This document shows positions 63,890-64,000 of a stretch of 64,000 nt of DNA, in pieces. Positions within the stretch are counted from its first letter, which is position 1. The number at the start of each line of letters is the position of its first letter. The DNA comes from Pseudomonadota bacterium (GTDB taxonomy: Bacteria > Pseudomonadota > Gammaproteobacteria > Steroidobacterales > Steroidobacteraceae): NCBI GenBank assembly GCA_023391815.1, contig JAEWAF010000095.1:23978-87977 (forward strand). The letters are read 5' to 3'. The position numbers and the translations under genes are program-made. The notes beneath the pieces are model-generated. The model was not told the DNA's origin. It did not search any database and was given only the letters and a program-made list of their open reading frames with translations.

Positions 63890-64000
63890 GCCTGCTCTCC
63901 AAAACCATTCCAATTCGATCGGCGCCTCTGGATTCACAGATGCTTCCAAGGGAGGACGCCAAACCATCGCCATCGTGGCGCCCGGCCGGACAGCCGCGCC

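Overview
The window is a high-GC, densely packed bacterial chromosome segment. Its rpsU-yqeY-dnaG-rpoD order with divergent tsaD, its cca/folB/folK neighbourhood and its split B12-dependent ribonucleotide reductase (NrdJa/NrdJb) point to a gammaproteobacterium, perhaps of the Xanthomonadales/Nevskiales/Steroidobacter type. The exact lineage is an inference. No rRNA, tRNA, CRISPR array, prophage or insertion sequence was recognised.

Layout. 0-5.8 kb, + strand: a D-xylose operon of the oxidative (Weimberg-type) route: XylE-like transporter (cut by the window edge), xylX, xylB, xylC, xylD. The alpha-ketoglutarate semialdehyde dehydrogenase (xylA) is not between xylX and xylB and must lie elsewhere. 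5.9-10.4 kb: an exported alkaline-phosphatase-superfamily enzyme, a membrane-anchored legumain-type C13 peptidase, a DUF2459 lipoprotein and a periplasmic BON-domain protein. 10.5-21.4 kb, - strand: ten tightly coupled genes for an unidentified sugar, namely a sugar porter, a mutarotase-like protein, a D-lyxose isomerase, an aldolase/dehydrogenase fusion, a ribulose-phosphate-epimerase homologue, an LsrF-type thiolase, a fused ThDP-dependent E1, a free-standing lipoyl domain, a PfkB kinase and a class II aldolase homologue with altered metal ligands. A divergent RpiR regulator and two operator-like dyads sit at the head. This is the best candidate for an undescribed pathway.

22.4-30.1 kb: a TRIC-type channel, a Fic protein with an unusual active-site Cys and a repeat-rich promoter, an endonuclease/exonuclease/phosphatase-fold protein, nrdJab with two NrdR boxes and a DnaA box upstream, and a DegQ-type protease. 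30.2-38.8 kb: a large exported Calx-beta protein, a CueR/copper-ATPase operon with a classical MerR-type promoter, a Gly/Cys-tailed membrane protein and a lipoprotein aminopeptidase.

38.9-49.3 kb: housekeeping genes: cca, a MidA-type methyltransferase, pteridine reductase, folK, folB, tsaD, and the macromolecular synthesis operon rpsU-yqeY-dnaG-rpoD ending in a strong intrinsic terminator. A 45-bp tandem repeat sits between folB and folK, and a possible 24-residue membrane peptide lies downstream of rpoD. 49.4-64 kb: a YcaQ-like glycosylase, an MBL-fold lipoprotein, an SLC13 permease, a small acidic protein, a DUF4136 lipoprotein, Ogt, an MgtC-family protein, a Slt transglycosylase, an AI-2E-family permease with an extra soluble domain, a GGDEF/EAL protein and an aldo/keto reductase.
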